Of a stretch of DNA of 9,246 bases, positions 6,272 through 9,246 are shown in pieces; the stretch's first letter is position 1; each line of letters begins with the position of its first letter. Both the position numbers and the translations under genes were made by a program. The DNA is from an uncultured Eubacterium sp. (GTDB lineage Bacteria > Bacillota > Clostridia > Lachnospirales > Lachnospiraceae), in assembly GCA_905236295.1 (NCBI GenBank), contig CAJOQF010000327.1, positions 1-9,246 of the forward strand, in the 5' to 3' direction. The notes under the pieces are model-generated. The model searched no databases. It worked only from the letters and a program-made list of their open reading frames with translations, and was not told the DNA's origin.

Positions 6272-7765
6272 ATGAATTTAAAGAGTATGTTGTCAAGAAT
6301 GGAATATGAGGTGATATCCGGAAATCCGGATATAGCGGTAAGCGACCTTGTATTTGACAACAGAAAAGTCAAACAGGGATGTTTATTTGTGTGCATCAAG
6401 GGAGCAAATTTTGATGCGCATGATGTGATAGAGCAGGTTATAGCTGATGGTGCGGCGGCTGTTGTTGTGGAGAGGGTGCCGGAGGAGATTGCCGGCGGTG
6501 GCATTTCGGCAGGCTCAGAGCCCGCAATTATTAAGGTTGAGAATACACGACACGCCCTTGCGTGCCTTTCGGCTGCGTGGTTCGGACATCCGGCGGACAC
6601 CCTCAAGGTCATAGGTATCACCGGAACAAAGGGAAAGACCACTACAACCTATATGGTTAAATCGATTCTTGAATCTGTCGGATACAAGGTAGGGCTTATC
6701 GGAACGATAGAGACGATAATCGGGGACAAGCATATCCCGGCTTCAAACACCACACCGGAATCTTACGTGATCCAGGAATCGTTCAGAAAAATGCTGGATG
6801 CCGGCTGTGAGATTGCGGTTATGGAGGCGTCTTCTCAGGGATTTCTCATGCACAGAACAGATGGATTCGAGTTTGAGATCGGTATATTCACAAACATTGA
6901 GCCGGATCATATCGGACCAAACGAGCATGCGGACTTTGACGACTATATGCGCTGTAAGGGTATGCTCTTTAGCCAGTGCAGACTCGGCATTGTAAACGGT
7001 GACGACAAGCATTACAAGCAGGTGACAAAGGATGCAACCTGCAAGATAGAGACGTACGGACTTTCGGAAGAGAGGGATATTTTCGCAAAGGACATTGAGC
7101 TTGTAAAAAGACCGGGTTATCTTGGAGTTAAATATCACGCTTCAGGTCTGCTCGATTTTGATGTGGAGATCGACCTTCCGGGTAAATTCTCCGTATATAA
7201 CTCCCTGACCGCACTTGCAATCTGCAGACATTTCAATGTTCATGTGGAGAATATGCAAAAGGCGCTAAAGGAGGCTAAGGTTAAGGGCAGGATAGAGATG
7301 GTAAAGGTTTCCGACGAATTTGCCCTTATGATAGACTATGCACACAATGCGATGAGTTTAAAGAGCCTTCTTGAGACGTTGAAGGAGTATGAGCCGGGAA
7401 GGATTGTGTGTCTTTTCGGTTGCGGAGGAAATCGTTCAAAACTTCGCAGATACGAGATGGGTGAGGTCGCAGGAAACCTTGCGGATCTTACAGTTATCAC
7501 ATCTGATAATCCGAGGGATGAGGATCCGCAGGCTATAATAGATGATATAAAGATAGGAATCGGTAAAACAGACGGAGAGTATGTTGAGATAATAGACAGA
7601 AAAGAGGCTATCCGATACTGTATCTTAAACGGCAAGCCGTCAGATGTCATAGTGCTTGCAGGAAAAGGACACGAGGACTATCAGGAGATACACGGAAAGA
7701 AATATCCGATGGATGAGAGAAATCTCATTGCGGAGATACTTAAGGAAGAGGGACTTGCAGTATGA
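6272..7765 (+). CDS. murE: UDP-MurNAc-L-Ala-D-Glu:meso-diaminopimelate ligase
   Basis: MurE adds the third residue of the peptidoglycan stem peptide, using ATP, in the cytoplasm. The 497-residue product is full length with the three Mur ligase domains: an N-terminal UDP-substrate domain (1-105, with SDLVFDNRKVKQG and LFVCIKG), a central ATPase domain opening with the P-loop GITGTKGKTT (115-124) and the NTTPE segment (159-163), and a C-terminal domain with GRIVCLFGCGGNRSK and AGKGHEDYQ (463-471). K229 in YMRCK is at the place of the carbamylated, magnesium-binding lysine. The DNPRDEDP motif (412-419) is the DNPR type that recognises meso-diaminopimelate rather than lysine, so the cell wall is probably of the meso-DAP type. 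GGAG at 6262-6265 lies 6 nt before the ATG. The gene overlaps priA by ATGA. It starts 52 nt after the upstream terminator, and no good promoter is visible in that space. Confidence 0.97.
   Translation: MNLKSMLSRMEYEVISGNPDIAVSDLVFDNRKVKQGCLFVCIKGANFDAHDVIEQVIADGAAAVVVERVPEEIAGGGISAGSEPAIIKVENTRHALACLSAAWFGHPADTLKVIGITGTKGKTTTTYMVKSILESVGYKVGLIGTIETIIGDKHIPASNTTPESYVIQESFRKMLDAGCEIAVMEASSQGFLMHRTDGFEFEIGIFTNIEPDHIGPNEHADFDDYMRCKGMLFSQCRLGIVNGDDKHYKQVTKDATCKIETYGLSEERDIFAKDIELVKRPGYLGVKYHASGLLDFDVEIDLPGKFSVYNSLTALAICRHFNVHVENMQKALKEAKVKGRIEMVKVSDEFALMIDYAHNAMSLKSLLETLKEYEPGRIVCLFGCGGNRSKLRRYEMGEVAGNLADLTVITSDNPRDEDPQAIIDDIKIGIGKTDGEYVEIIDRKEAIRYCILNGKPSDVIVLAGKGHEDYQEIHGKKYPMDERNLIAEILKEEGLAV
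6314..6333 (+). repeat. Perfect 9-bp inverted repeat inside the murE 5' end
   Basis: ATATCCGGA (6314-6322) and TCCGGATAT (6325-6333) are exact reverse complements separated by AA. The element begins 42 nt after the murE start and covers codons 15-21. Its symmetry would suit a dimeric DNA-binding protein, or a tight RNA hairpin early in the coding region. A single repeat of this size can arise by chance in a 9-kb window, so function is unproven. Confidence 0.3.
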
Positions 7766-9246
7766 TATTTGCGGATGTCATATTGGATATCAGCACTTCG
7801 GCTCTCGACAGACCGTTCTCATATATCGTTCCGGAAGGTCTTGACATAAAGGTTGGAGACAGGGTCAGCGTTCCGTTCGGAAACGGGAGCCGCAAGGTGA
7901 GCGGTTATGTCACCGTGGTCTACGATACACCAAAGTATGACATTGACAGACTAAAAAGCATAGAGAAAAAAGATGATGGAAATATTGCGATAGAGTCAAG
8001 GCTCATTGCGCTTGCCGCCTGGATGCATGACAGGTTTGGAGGTGCGATGAGCGCTTCTTTACATACGGTACTTCCTGTGAAGACCAGGGTTAAAAACCGC
8101 ATTAAAAAATTCTACACGCTTGCAGTTTCCATGGATGAGGCAAAGCGGCTTCTGGCTGAATTCGAAAGCAGACATTATACGGCCAAATTGAGGCTTATGG
8201 CAGCGTTGATGGACAACGGGACAGTTGAATATGAGCTGTTAAAAGACAGATTGAAAATAACTAAGCCTGTTATAGATGGATTTCTTGAAGCCGGATACAT
8301 ATACGAGACAAAAGAGACTGACTACAGAAACCCGGTTAAAGACATGATAAGCCGCTCGAATCCCGGAGTGATCGACAAATGGCAGGAAGTTGTCTTAAAC
8401 GAAGAACAGTCAAAGATCTGCCGTGAAATAGCAGACGAATACAGCTCGGGTCAAAAGAGACCTTGCCTTATACACGGTGTGACGGGCAGCGGAAAAACCG
8501 AGGTGTATATCAACCTTATAAAGAAAGTTATTGGTGAGGGAAAACAGGCAATAGTGCTTATCCCGGAGATTTCTCTTACATTTCAGACCGTGATGAGATT
8601 TTACAGGGTTTTTAAGGACAGGGTCTCGATATTAAACTCGAGAATGTCACAGGGGGAGCGCTACGATCAGTACTTAAGAGCCAAGACGGGGGAGATCAGT
8701 GTGATGATAGGACCTCGTTCGGCACTGTTCACCCCGTTTGACAATATCGGCGCGATCATCATTGACGAGGAACATGAGACAAGCTATAAGAGCTCCCAGA
8801 CCCCGAGATACAATGCAGTTGACGTGGCGGAACATATCTGCAAAGAAAACGGAGCGATGCTGATCCTGGGATCGGCAACCCCGTCCGTCAAGAGCTACTA
8901 TGCGGCGCAAAGCGGAAGATACAGACTTCTTGAGATGAAAAACAGAGCCGGAGCCGGTATTTTGCCGAAGGTGGATATCGTGGATCTCCGGGAGGAGATG
9001 TTTAAGGGGAACCGTTCAATGTTTTCGGACAAGCTTAAAGGCTATATGGATGAGGCTCTTGGCAGGGGTGAGCAGGTAATGCTCTTTTTAAATCGTCGCG
9101 GAATGGCGGGATTTATATCCTGTCGCTCTTGTGGAGAGGTGATAAAATGTCCGCACTGTGACGTGTCGCTCTCGGTTCACAGGGATAAGAGACTTCACTG
9201 CCATTACTGTGGTTATACGACACAGGCGGTAAAGCTTTGTCCAAAG
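7762..9246 (+). CDS. priA: Primosomal replication restart helicase PriA, 3' end cut off by the window
   Basis: PriA is the 3'-to-5' DNA helicase that recognises stalled or collapsed forks and starts reloading of the replicative helicase. The 495 visible residues have no stop; the family is usually about 730-800, so roughly the last third is missing. The N-terminal 3'-DNA-binding domain runs from FADVILDI to about residue 105 and includes VGDRVSVPFG. The superfamily 2 helicase core has Walker A GVTGSGKT (239-246), the PEISLT segment, Walker B DEEH (335-338), GSATPS, and LFLNRRG. The zinc-binding insertion follows with cysteines 454, 457, 463, 466, 480, 483 and 493; the eighth expected cysteine would fall just past the edge, at about 496. 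In the conserved LHSxLSxGER segment the His is Asn (LNSRMSQGER). The ATG at 7762 overlaps the murE stop as ATGA, with GAGGG at 7748-7752 inside murE, indicating coupled translation. Confidence 0.96.
   Translation, partial: MIFADVILDISTSALDRPFSYIVPEGLDIKVGDRVSVPFGNGSRKVSGYVTVVYDTPKYDIDRLKSIEKKDDGNIAIESRLIALAAWMHDRFGGAMSASLHTVLPVKTRVKNRIKKFYTLAVSMDEAKRLLAEFESRHYTAKLRLMAALMDNGTVEYELLKDRLKITKPVIDGFLEAGYIYETKETDYRNPVKDMISRSNPGVIDKWQEVVLNEEQSKICREIADEYSSGQKRPCLIHGVTGSGKTEVYINLIKKVIGEGKQAIVLIPEISLTFQTVMRFYRVFKDRVSILNSRMSQGERYDQYLRAKTGEISVMIGPRSALFTPFDNIGAIIIDEEHETSYKSSQTPRYNAVDVAEHICKENGAMLILGSATPSVKSYYAAQSGRYRLLEMKNRAGAGILPKVDIVDLREEMFKGNRSMFSDKLKGYMDEALGRGEQVMLFLNRRGMAGFISCRSCGEVIKCPHCDVSLSVHRDKRLHCHYCGYTTQAVKLCPK

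Noticed and set aside
6199..6642. Antisense open frame of 147 codons covering the murE start
   Set aside because: It runs opposite conserved murE codons and ends in the terminator region; the product has no recognisable domain and no promoter is evident on that strand.

Overview
The window looks like a stretch of core chromosome from a motile, anaerobic-type Firmicute of the Clostridia, most likely Lachnospiraceae (the Butyrivibrio/Roseburia neighbourhood). The basis is AGGAGG-type ribosome binding sites, tightly overlapping genes, a MurE carrying the meso-diaminopimelate motif, protein sequences that read as clostridial, and a chemoreceptor that implies motility. The family assignment is inference from sequence style; no search was run. 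All seven genes lie on the + strand, and the two outer ones run off the window.

Region 1 (1-4000) is a compact gene string: the 3' part of glutamine-dependent NAD synthetase (nadE), the 16S rRNA processing factor rimM, a small unrecognised acidic protein with a CX3CX2CX3C cysteine cluster, the tRNA m1G37 methyltransferase trmD, and type I signal peptidase lepB. Gaps are 8 and 20 nt, followed by 4-nt and 8-nt overlaps, so this is almost certainly one operon. It resembles the widespread rpsP-rimM-trmD-rplS cluster, but rplS is missing between trmD and lepB, nadE sits directly upstream of rimM, and the unknown gene separates rimM from trmD.

Region 2 (4001-6219) is a one-gene unit: a good sigma-A-type promoter with extended -10 (4038-4066), a methyl-accepting chemotaxis protein (4099-6138), and a strong intrinsic terminator (6191-6219). 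The receptor's periplasmic-side dCache domain keeps, at exact spacing, the residue pattern known from amino-acid-binding dCache sensors. It is therefore predicted to sense amino acids.

Region 3 (6220-9246) holds murE (meso-DAP-adding ligase of peptidoglycan synthesis) overlapping by ATGA with the 5' two thirds of priA (replication restart helicase). I found no convincing promoter in the short gap before murE.

I see no RNA gene, insertion sequence, phage, CRISPR array, or defence system. The least explained item is the small cysteine-cluster protein at 2174-2575.
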